DNA of 64,000 bases from Methylocella silvestris (GTDB lineage Bacteria > Pseudomonadota > Alphaproteobacteria > Rhizobiales > Beijerinckiaceae): positions 1-64,000 of the forward strand of contig NZ_PDZR01000010.1 in assembly GCF_002891535.1 (NCBI RefSeq), written 5' to 3'. The position numbers and the translations under genes are program-made. Positions 58,232-64,000 of this stretch are shown here, piece by piece (position 1 is the first letter of the stretch; each line of letters opens with the position of its first letter). The notes beneath the pieces were generated by a model. That model had not been told where the DNA came from. It saw only the letters and a program-made list of their open reading frames with translations, and did not search any database.

Positions 58232-58771
58232 CTATTTCGGCGCGAGCACCATGACCATTTGGCGCCCTTCCATCGATGGCTCGGCTTCGACCTTGGCTAT
58301 GGCGACAGTCTCGTTCTTCACGCGCTCAAGCAGGCGGAACCCAAGATCTTGATGCGCCATCTCGCGGCCACGGAAGCGCAGCGTCACCTTGACCTTGTCG
58401 CCTTCCTCAAAGAAGCGGCGAACCGCCTTCATCTTGGTGTCGTAATCATGTTCATCAATGCCGGGACGCAGCTTGATTTCCTTGATTTCGACGATCTTCT
58501 GCTTCTTCCGGGCTTCGGCGGACTTTTTCTGCTCAAGAAAGCGGAACTTGCCATAATCGAGGATTTTGCAGACCGGGGGATTGGCCGTTGGAACGATCTC
58601 GACGAGATCGAGGCCCGCTTCTTCAGCGGACTGGAGAGCTTCGAGAGAATCGACGACGCCTTTATTCTGGCCTTCAGCGTCAATCAATTGAACTTCACGA
58701 GCGCGGATATCCCGGTTTACGCGTGGCCCGTCCTTTTGCGGGACCGGAGGCGCTTTCATCGGACGGCGAAT
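58232..58771 (-). CDS. infC: translation initiation factor IF-3, probable AUU start
   Basis: Controls start-codon and initiator-tRNA selection on the 30S subunit. The N-domain ([26 protein letters not shown]), linker and C-domain ([37 protein letters not shown]) are complete, ending VMVLAPK. ATT at 58771 (then CGC CGT CCG, giving MRRP as in related IF-3) has AAGGAGAT seven bases upstream, whereas ATG 58759 has no site. Most infC genes use AUU, which IF-3 itself disfavours, so autoregulation is likely. A six-codon ATG frame overlaps. rpmI-rplT do not follow; rppH comes from the other strand. Confidence 0.93.
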   Translation of the reverse strand: MRRPMKAPPVPQKDGPRVNRDIRAREVQLIDAEGQNKGVVDSLEALQSAEEAGLDLVEIVPTANPPVCKILDYGKFRFLEQKKSAEARKKQKIVEIKEIKLRPGIDEHDYDTKMKAVRRFFEEGDKVKVTLRFRGREMAHQDLGFRLLERVKNETVAIAKVEAEPSMEGRQMVMVLAPK

Positions 58772-58845
58772 GGCATATCTCCTTCATGGTCGTTGAACGA
58801 ATCCCCCCGCGTGCGATCCGCATTGTCAGAGCATATTACAACCAT

Positions 58846-58919
58846 TGGAATCATCTGATCGGCAGGAACGTGCTCCAGCTTTGAAGATGGAGCGATTTCT
58901 TGTCGAGCGAATGATTCCA
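58846..58919 (-). promoter_or_regulatory. long imperfect hairpin in the infC leader
   Basis: Outer perfect arms TGGAATCAT (58846-58854) and ATGATTCCA (58911-58919), an inner perfect stem GCTCCA/TGGAGC (58872-58877 with 58888-58893), and between them two 17-base arms that pair over about ten positions, allowing G-U. In all, 74 bases fold into one stem-loop, 75 bases upstream of the infC start. A structured leader or an interspersed palindromic element; no U-run follows, so it is not a terminator. Confidence 0.6.
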
Positions 58920-59052
58920 TCCAGCCGTAAAGCGCTCTAAAGCGTTCGCATGCGCCGATGGACTCAAAGAAAACATTGGGCGATTGCAGCGGAAAGTCAA
59001 TGCGACTCAAGTCAAGACGTCGCTTTGACTGCGCGTTATTCGGGCAAAACAG

Positions 59053-60312
59053 TCATTCGGCCGGCTTGCGCACCGTGTTGAGCGCCGCCGCATAGGCGTC
59101 GAGCGTCTGCTCCCACATCAGCTCCCTCGCGAACCGTCGCTCGACATGGGCGCGCGCGTGCAGTGAAAGCCGATCGCGCGCCGTGGCGCCGAGGTTCAAG
59201 GCCTCGCCCAGCGCAACGGCGATTGCCCCTGAATCGCCGGCCATTGTGCGCCAGCCGGTCCGCGCGCTAGGCTCGACCTCCGGCGGGGCGAGCAGAGTTT
59301 CGGCCGCGGCCGCCCCCGTTGTCGCGAGAATCGGCGCGCCCATCGCCTGCGCCTCAAGGGCGAGGCTGGCGAAAGCTCCCGGATTGCGCGACAGCGCCAT
59401 GACGACCGAGGCCGCCAGCAGGGCGGCCGGCGGATCGGAGACGATGTCGCCCTGCCGGACAATGTCCTGCAATCCGGATTGCGCGATAATCCCATCGATC
59501 TCCTTGAGCTCGGCGGCGCTTGCGCCGCTGGCGCCGATGATGACCCTCAGACTCGACACGTCGAAGACGGCGTCGGTCGCCGCCTCAGCGCGGTTTTGCT
59601 CGGCCAGCGTTCGAATGGCGTCCAGCGCCGTCTTGCAGTCTCCGGCGGGGCTTGGGCCGAGCGCGATCAGCGCCACGCGGGCGTCGGGCGGGACGCCCCA
59701 AAGCCGCCGGACCGCCTGCACCCGCGCCGAAGAAACTGATTTCGGCGAAAAGACCCGGCAATCGACGCCGCCGAGAACGATATGAACCTTGTCTTTCGTT
59801 GCCGGATTGAGACGCGCCGCGCTATGCGAGGCCTCGGCAGAGCCAGCGAGGATGACGTCGCCGCGCGTCATCACGAGGTTATACCGCAGGGCGAGGGGTC
59901 CGCCCGCGGCATAGGAGCTTTCAAAGCTGGTTACGAACGGCGTCTTGACCAGGCGCGTCGCTCCATAGGCAGACCACGCGGAGGCGCGCGAGCGCGCATG
60001 CACGAGATCGATCCGTTCCGCTTTGATGAGGCGCGCCAGCCTTTGCACATTGTTCGCCATGGCGAGGGGATTCTTGGCGTCGACGGGAAGGGCCGCGAAC
60101 AGGCCGCCACGCGCCTGCAGTTCGCTAACGAGACTGCCGCCTCGTGCGGCGACAAGGGCTCTTGCGCCGACCCGGGTCAGCGCTGCGGCGATCTCGATCG
60201 TGGTTTGCGCCGAAGCGCCGCCGTCAAGGTCCGGCACGATCTGAAGCACGCTCCGGCCCGCGAGCGGATGCGCCGTACCGTCACGAAAATATGAGCTTGA
60301 GCCTGATGACAT
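59053..60312 (-). CDS. GT4-family glycosyltransferase
   Basis: A 419-aa GT-B glycosyltransferase. N-terminal domain with SVLQIVPDLDGGASAQTTIEIAAAL, a typical acceptor-site loop; C-terminal donor domain with GGVDCRVFSPKSV and SRNPGAFASLALEAQAMGAPILAT. It is the second GT4 enzyme of the window and resembles envelope-glycan transferases of alphaproteobacteria. Substrates cannot be told from the sequence. It reads toward infC with a 281-base gap; no operon partner is obvious. Confidence 0.85.
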   Translation of the reverse strand: MSSGSSSYFRDGTAHPLAGRSVLQIVPDLDGGASAQTTIEIAAALTRVGARALVAARGGSLVSELQARGGLFAALPVDAKNPLAMANNVQRLARLIKAERIDLVHARSRASAWSAYGATRLVKTPFVTSFESSYAAGGPLALRYNLVMTRGDVILAGSAEASHSAARLNPATKDKVHIVLGGVDCRVFSPKSVSSARVQAVRRLWGVPPDARVALIALGPSPAGDCKTALDAIRTLAEQNRAEAATDAVFDVSSLRVIIGASGASAAELKEIDGIIAQSGLQDIVRQGDIVSDPPAALLAASVVMALSRNPGAFASLALEAQAMGAPILATTGAAAAETLLAPPEVEPSARTGWRTMAGDSGAIAVALGEALNLGATARDRLSLHARAHVERRFARELMWEQTLDAYAAALNTVRKPAE

Positions 60313-60398
60313 CCAAAGGAACTGCGTTCAGACAACCAGCGAGTGCGAGAGATTCTTGAAAAATCTCGCCAATTGAGCATAGACGGGCGGACCTTGCG

Positions 60399-61217
60399 GT
60401 GGAAGGGCAAGCGGCGGGATTTGCTTCGACATGGGAGCCGGACACAGAGTTTCTGACCGTGGGGGCGGGGGGAAACGCCCGCCGCATCGCCTTTTTGCGC
60501 GGCGCCCCGCTTCAAGACGGCGGAAAGCCGGGGATCGTCTGGCTTGGCGGCTTCCGATCGACCATGCGCGGCGAAAAGGCGGCCTATCTGCATCAGGCGT
60601 CATGCGCGTCGGAAAAGGCGTTCCTTCGCTTCGATTATTCCGGCCATGGCGAATCGGAGGGGCGCTTCGAGGACGGAACCATCGGCCGATGGTTGGAAGA
60701 GAGCCTTGCCGTTTTACGGGAATTGACCGTTGGTCCACAAATCCTTGTCGGCTCGTCGATGGGCGGATGGCTGGCGCTGCTTGTCGCCCGCGCGCTTTCT
60801 GGAAGCGGCGAGAGCGGGCGGCTGCATGGAATGGCGCTGATCGCCCCGGCGGTCGACTTCACCGAGACGCTGATCTTCGCCAGAATGAGCAAGGCCGAGC
60901 GGGCCGAACTCAAGGCGGACGGGCGGTGGCTGAGGCCCTCCCGCTACGGTGACGGACCCTATCCGATCAGCCGCGAATTTTTGGAGGAGGGTCGGCGCCA
61001 TCTTCTTTTCGGGGGCAGCATCGCCAGCCATTGCCCGGCGCATATACTGCAGGGCATGCAGGATGAGGACGTTCCCTGGCGCCATGCGCTGACGCTCGTC
61101 GAGCATATGCACGGCGACCCCGCGACGTTGACCCTCATCAAGGACGGCGACCACCGGCTGTCGCGGCCACAGGATCTGGCGCGAATCTGGGCGGCGGTGG
61201 AGGGAATGGGCGGCTAG
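60399..61217 (+). CDS. alpha/beta hydrolase (ABHD10-like thioesterase)
   Basis: A 272-aa hydrolase. The start is GTG at 60399, with no strong ribosome site. [16 protein letters not shown] (oxyanion region), [21 protein letters not shown], nucleophile elbow [13 protein letters not shown] with catalytic Ser, Asp in [11 protein letters not shown] and His in DGDHRLSR complete the triad. It resembles mitochondrial ABHD10, a depalmitoylase, so acyl-thioester hydrolysis is likely. Its position beside infC is seen in relatives as well. Divergent from the GT4 gene. Confidence 0.87.
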   Translation: MEGQAAGFASTWEPDTEFLTVGAGGNARRIAFLRGAPLQDGGKPGIVWLGGFRSTMRGEKAAYLHQASCASEKAFLRFDYSGHGESEGRFEDGTIGRWLEESLAVLRELTVGPQILVGSSMGGWLALLVARALSGSGESGRLHGMALIAPAVDFTETLIFARMSKAERAELKADGRWLRPSRYGDGPYPISREFLEEGRRHLLFGGSIASHCPAHILQGMQDEDVPWRHALTLVEHMHGDPATLTLIKDGDHRLSRPQDLARIWAAVEGMGG

Positions 61218-61341
61218 GGCGTGCGGCGCGCGCCTCTCTCGACAAACGCGCCTCCCTCGTGTAAGCACCGCGCTCAACTCAAAACAGCGTATCGAAACGC
61301 TCGCCTGGAAAAAATCCGGCGAAACGACAGGTTCGACTTCA

Positions 61342-61782
61342 ATGAATATTATCGCGGAACTCGAGGCCGAACAGGCCGCCAAGCTGCTGGCCGGCAAGAC
61401 CATCCCGGAATTCCAGCCGGGCGATACGGTCATCGTCAACGTCAAGGTCAAGGAAGGCGAGCGCACCCGCGTGCAGGCCTATGAAGGCGTCTGCATCGCG
61501 CGTAACGGCGGCGGCCTCAATGAGAGCTTCACCGTCCGCAAGATTTCCTATGGCGAGGGCGTCGAGCGCGTGTTCGCGATCTATTCGCCGAACATCGACT
61601 CGATCAAGGTCGTGCGCCGCGGCAAGGTCCGCCGCGCCAAGCTCTATTATCTGCGCGATCGCCGCGGCAAGTCGGCCCGCATCGCCGAGAAGATGGAATC
61701 GCCCGCCGCCAAGGCGACGCGCGAAGCGGCCAAAAAAGAAGCCAAGGCCGCCAAGAAGAATGCCGCTCCGGCGGCAGAGTAA
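61342..61782 (+). CDS. rplS: 50S ribosomal protein L19
   Basis: Ribosomal protein at the 30S-50S interface. 146 aa: [77 protein letters not shown] spans the conserved core. A Lys/Ala-rich tail of about 30 residues extends past the usual end, as in many alphaproteobacteria. The rpsP-rimM-trmD genes that often precede it are not here. A hairpin follows at 61813. Confidence 0.96.
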   Translation: MNIIAELEAEQAAKLLAGKTIPEFQPGDTVIVNVKVKEGERTRVQAYEGVCIARNGGGLNESFTVRKISYGEGVERVFAIYSPNIDSIKVVRRGKVRRAKLYYLRDRRGKSARIAEKMESPAAKATREAAKKEAKAAKKNAAPAAE

Positions 61783-61812
61783 GAGCGCCCGGAAATACTC
61801 GATTTCTGCAAG

Positions 61813-61838
61813 CCTCGTGGTGGCCTCAAACCACGAGG
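61813..61838. terminator. hairpin after rplS
   Basis: Perfect 9-bp stem CCTCGTGGT (61813-61821) with ACCACGAGG (61830-61838), 8-nt loop, 30 bases after rplS. It has no T-run on either side, so it may be an RNA-stabilising stem or part of the adjacent repeat rather than a true terminator. Confidence 0.45.
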
Positions 61839-61860
61839 GCCCTATGGCGCGCCCTAAAAA

Positions 61861-61905
61861 CCATCCTTCGAGACGCAAGCTTTGCTTGCTCCTCAAGGTG
61901 GGGAG
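61861..61905. repeat. interspersed palindromic element (Hyphomicrobiales type)
   Basis: The stretch has CCTTCGAGAC, an inner perfect stem GCAAGC/GCTTGC with a TTT loop, and TCCTCAAGG. From memory this matches the palindromic repeat seen in many copies in Bradyrhizobium and its relatives (CCTTCGAGACGC with GCTCCTCAGGATG). It lies between the convergent rplS and VOC genes, a typical location. Confidence 0.55.
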
Positions 61906-61961
61906 ATCCGGATTTCCAGACGGTTTCAAGCGCGCCGCGTCGGAGCGTGCGGCGTGGCCGC

Positions 61962-62363
61962 TTACTTCAGTGGTCCGTTCAAGATCCAGCGATGGCCGAA
62001 CGGATCGCGGAACGTCGCAAAGCGCGTTCCCCAAAAGGATTTGGTCGGAGGCGTTTCCGACTTTCCGCCGAGGGATGTCGCCTTGGCGAAGATTTCATCG
62101 ACCTGATCGGCGCTCGCATATTCGAGACTGACGGAGGACGTAACGAGTTCGCCCGGAACCGACATACGCGTGTGGCCGAGCTCGGGAAAGGCGTCCGCGA
62201 GCATGATCGAGCCGCCATTGATCGCAAGCTCGCAATGCATGATTCGCAGCCCGTCGAAGGCCGGCATGATGGATTTTTGCTGCGCGCCGAAGACCGCGCT
62301 GTAATAGGCGATCGCCGCGAGGGCGGGCGAAACCGTCAGATAGGGCGCAACCGGCGGGCGCAT
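61962..62363 (-). CDS. VOC-family (glyoxalase/PhnB-like) protein
   Basis: A 133-aa protein of two beta-alpha-beta-beta-beta modules (VOC fold): PPVAPYLTVSPALAAIAYYSAVFGAQ at the start and DQVDEIFAKATSLGGKSETPPTKSFWGTRFATFRDPFGHRWIL at the end, as in PhnB/YjdN-like proteins. Metal ligands are not obvious, and the reaction is unknown. From the ATG at 62363 (AGGAG about 13 bases upstream, GAAGAGA closer), the length is typical. Monocistronic. Confidence 0.85.
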   Translation of the reverse strand: MRPPVAPYLTVSPALAAIAYYSAVFGAQQKSIMPAFDGLRIMHCELAINGGSIMLADAFPELGHTRMSVPGELVTSSVSLEYASADQVDEIFAKATSLGGKSETPPTKSFWGTRFATFRDPFGHRWILNGPLK

Positions 62364-62498
62364 TGATCTCTTCGCTCCTATATAGGCACAAACGCCCACG
62401 GGCAGGGTACTTCCCCGCGAGCCCGGTTGCGAGTAAGAACTGCCGCGTCGCGAGGATTTTTAACAGAACGCGCATCCGGCGCATCACGGAAGTAGTAA

Positions 62499-63905
62499 AT
62501 GGACAAGCCGCGTACGCTCTACGATAAGATCTGGGACGAACATCTGGTGCATGAATCCGCCGATGGCTCGAGCCTTCTCTATATCGATCGTCATCTCGTT
62601 CATGAAGTGACCAGTCCGCAGGCCTTTGAGGGGCTGCGGGTGACTGGCCGGAAGGTTCGCGCGCCGCAGAAAACGCTCGCTGTCGTCGATCATAATGTGC
62701 CGACGACCGATCGCAGCAAGGGCATTGCGGATCACGAGAGCCGCACCCAGGTCGAGCAGCTCGCGATCAACGCCAAGGAATTCGGCGTCGAATATTTCAA
62801 CGAGCTCGATCCGCGCCAGGGCGTCGTCCATATCATCGGACCGGAGCAGGGCTTTACGCTTCCCGGCGCCACCATCGTCTGCGGCGACAGCCATACCTCG
62901 ACGCATGGCGCCTTTGGCGCGCTGGCCCATGGCATCGGCACCTCGGAAGTCGAGCATGTACTCGCGACCCAGACGCTGATCCAGAGCAAAGCCAAAAATA
63001 TGCGCGTCATCGTCGACGGGCTGCCGTCCGAAGGCGTCAGCGCCAAGGATATCGTGCTGGCGATCATCGGCGAGATCGGCACGGCCGGCGGCACCGGCCA
63101 TGTCATTGAATATGCCGGCGAGGCGATCCGCGCGCTGTCGATGGAAGGCCGCATGACGGTCTGCAATATGAGCATCGAGGGCGGCGCGCGGGCCGGATTG
63201 ATCGCGCCCGACGAAAAAACCTTCGCCTTTCTGAAGGACCGTCCGAAATCGCCGAAGGGAAAAGCCTGGGACGAGGCGGTCGCGCATTGGCGCACGCTCC
63301 ATTCCGACGAGGGCGCCCATTTTGACAAGGAAGTGCGGCTTGATGCGGCAAGCCTGCCGCCGATCGTCACCTGGGGCACCAGCCCCGAGGACGTCGCAAC
63401 CATCAACGGCGAAGTGCCGCGCGTCGAATCGGCAATGAGCGAGGCCAAACGCGTCTCAATCGCCCGCGCGCTCGACTATATGGGATTGAAGGGCGGCGAA
63501 AAGATCACGGATATCTCGATCGACCGCGTGTTCATCGGCTCCTGCACCAATGGGCGGCTGGAGGATTTGCGCGCCGCCGCGAAAATCCTTGCGGGCAAGC
63601 ATATCGCCGCGCATGTCAACGGAATGGTCGTGCCGGGCTCGGGGCTCGTGAAGCAGCAGGCGGAAGCCGAAGGCCTCGACGTCGTGTTCCGCGAGGCGGG
63701 CTTTGAATGGCGCGAGCCCGGCTGCTCGATGTGCCTCGCCATGAACCCTGATCGGCTGGAGCCAGGCGAGCGCTGCGCCTCGACCTCGAACCGCAATTTC
63801 GAGGGGCGTCAGGGTTTCAAGGGACGCACACATCTGGTCTCGCCGGCGATGGCCGCCGCTGCGGGCGTCGCCGGCCATTTCGTCGATATCCGCACCTGGC
63901 GTTAG
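62499..63905 (+). CDS. leuC: 3-isopropylmalate dehydratase large subunit
   Basis: Isomerises 2- to 3-isopropylmalate with LeuD; [4Fe-4S] aconitase family. 468 aa: [14 protein letters not shown] at the N-terminus, [32 protein letters not shown], the cluster-ligand Cys in [16 protein letters not shown] and the pair in [13 protein letters not shown], and [11 protein letters not shown]. leuD is not seen in the 95 bases that follow; the next frame is on the other strand. Leucine genes are thus split (leuA is at 12-13.5 kb). Confidence 0.96.
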   Translation: MDKPRTLYDKIWDEHLVHESADGSSLLYIDRHLVHEVTSPQAFEGLRVTGRKVRAPQKTLAVVDHNVPTTDRSKGIADHESRTQVEQLAINAKEFGVEYFNELDPRQGVVHIIGPEQGFTLPGATIVCGDSHTSTHGAFGALAHGIGTSEVEHVLATQTLIQSKAKNMRVIVDGLPSEGVSAKDIVLAIIGEIGTAGGTGHVIEYAGEAIRALSMEGRMTVCNMSIEGGARAGLIAPDEKTFAFLKDRPKSPKGKAWDEAVAHWRTLHSDEGAHFDKEVRLDAASLPPIVTWGTSPEDVATINGEVPRVESAMSEAKRVSIARALDYMGLKGGEKITDISIDRVFIGSCTNGRLEDLRAAAKILAGKHIAAHVNGMVVPGSGLVKQQAEAEGLDVVFREAGFEWREPGCSMCLAMNPDRLEPGERCASTSNRNFEGRQGFKGRTHLVSPAMAAAAGVAGHFVDIRTWR

Positions 63906-63934
63906 CGGTCTAGCCGGGCTTCGGGAAGATCCGG

Positions 63935-64000
63935 TCAGCAGGTGCTCTCAACGCGATAGCCGGCGCTGGAGATAAAGCCGCGATAGGCGCAGCCGCCGAA
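63935..64000 (-). CDS. 3' end of an unidentified gene (partial)
   Basis: Twenty-one codons and a stop, open to the window edge. The residues read FGGCAYRGFISSAGYRVESTC, with two Cys (one the last residue), which recalls small secreted proteins with a disulphide. Nothing more can be said without the upstream part, and chance is not excluded. Confidence 0.35.
   Translation of the reverse strand, partial: FGGCAYRGFISSAGYRVESTC

Noticed and set aside
58757-58776. six-codon ATG frame before infC as a real gene
   Set aside because: It shares the infC ribosome site but is too short and overlaps the better-supported AUU start; kept only as part of a finding.

Overview
The window is about 64 kb of GC-rich DNA from an alphaproteobacterium of the order Hyphomicrobiales (Rhizobiales). 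The acidophilic Beijerinckiaceae/Methylocella-like branch is my best guess, made from gene style rather than any search. The main evidence is a set of gene orders typical of that order: ribH-nusB-thiL-hppA-bamE-(cyt bc1 chaperone)-yceD-plsX-fabH-ihfA-merR, rsfS-rlmH...envC-ctpA-rppH, divL-(tsaE::amgK)-murU, and carB-greA-lrp. Almost everything is chromosomal. I see no phage, insertion sequence, integrase or CRISPR array.

Layout. 0-6.4 kb: a GH25 lipoprotein, then a small envelope polysaccharide locus (Wzy-like polymerase of lower GC, GT4 transferase, WcaF-type acyltransferase, and an aldo/keto-reductase-like protein without its catalytic Tyr and His). 6.4-11.3 kb: two divergent regulator/oxidoreductase pairs (HxlR/QorB-like and LysR/SDR), each with a perfect inverted repeat between the genes, flanking a CPA1 Na+/H+ antiporter. 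11.6-16 kb: tRNA-Lys(CTT), leuA with a Leu-rich leader peptide and strong hairpin, ribF and a HAD phosphatase. 16-22 kb: a beta-barrel protein, mobA, a rhodanese, an RlpA-like protein, a 26-bp tandem repeat array, rpsA and a YegD-type Hsp70. 22-29 kb: greA, carB, an Lrp/AsnC regulator, an aldo/keto reductase and a GT2.

29-41 kb: divL, whose H-box His is Tyr; a fused tsaE::amgK; murU; comM; an AGE-family epimerase; hldE; and an APH/AAA fusion. 41-51 kb: the ribH-to-merR housekeeping series. 51-58 kb: an esterase, rsfS, rlmH, an exported msrB-msrA pair on the opposite strand, envC, ctpA and rppH. 58-64 kb: infC with a probable AUU start and a long structured leader, a GT4, an alpha/beta hydrolase, rplS, a VOC protein, leuC, and the 3' end of a Cys-containing hypothetical gene.

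The genes group into envelope work (polysaccharide export, heptose supply, BamE, EnvC/CtpA, muropeptide salvage by AmgK-MurU), translation (S1, L19, IF-3, RsfS, RlmH, NusB, GreA), and biosynthesis of leucine, riboflavin, thiamine, carbamoyl phosphate, fatty acids and molybdenum cofactor. I did not find a convincing new multi-gene system. The most unusual signals are non-coding or at the residue level: the 26-bp repeat family upstream of rpsA with a copy before plsX, the long hairpin in the infC leader, the leuA leader, the two divergent-promoter palindromes, and the catalytically altered AKR and SDR proteins.
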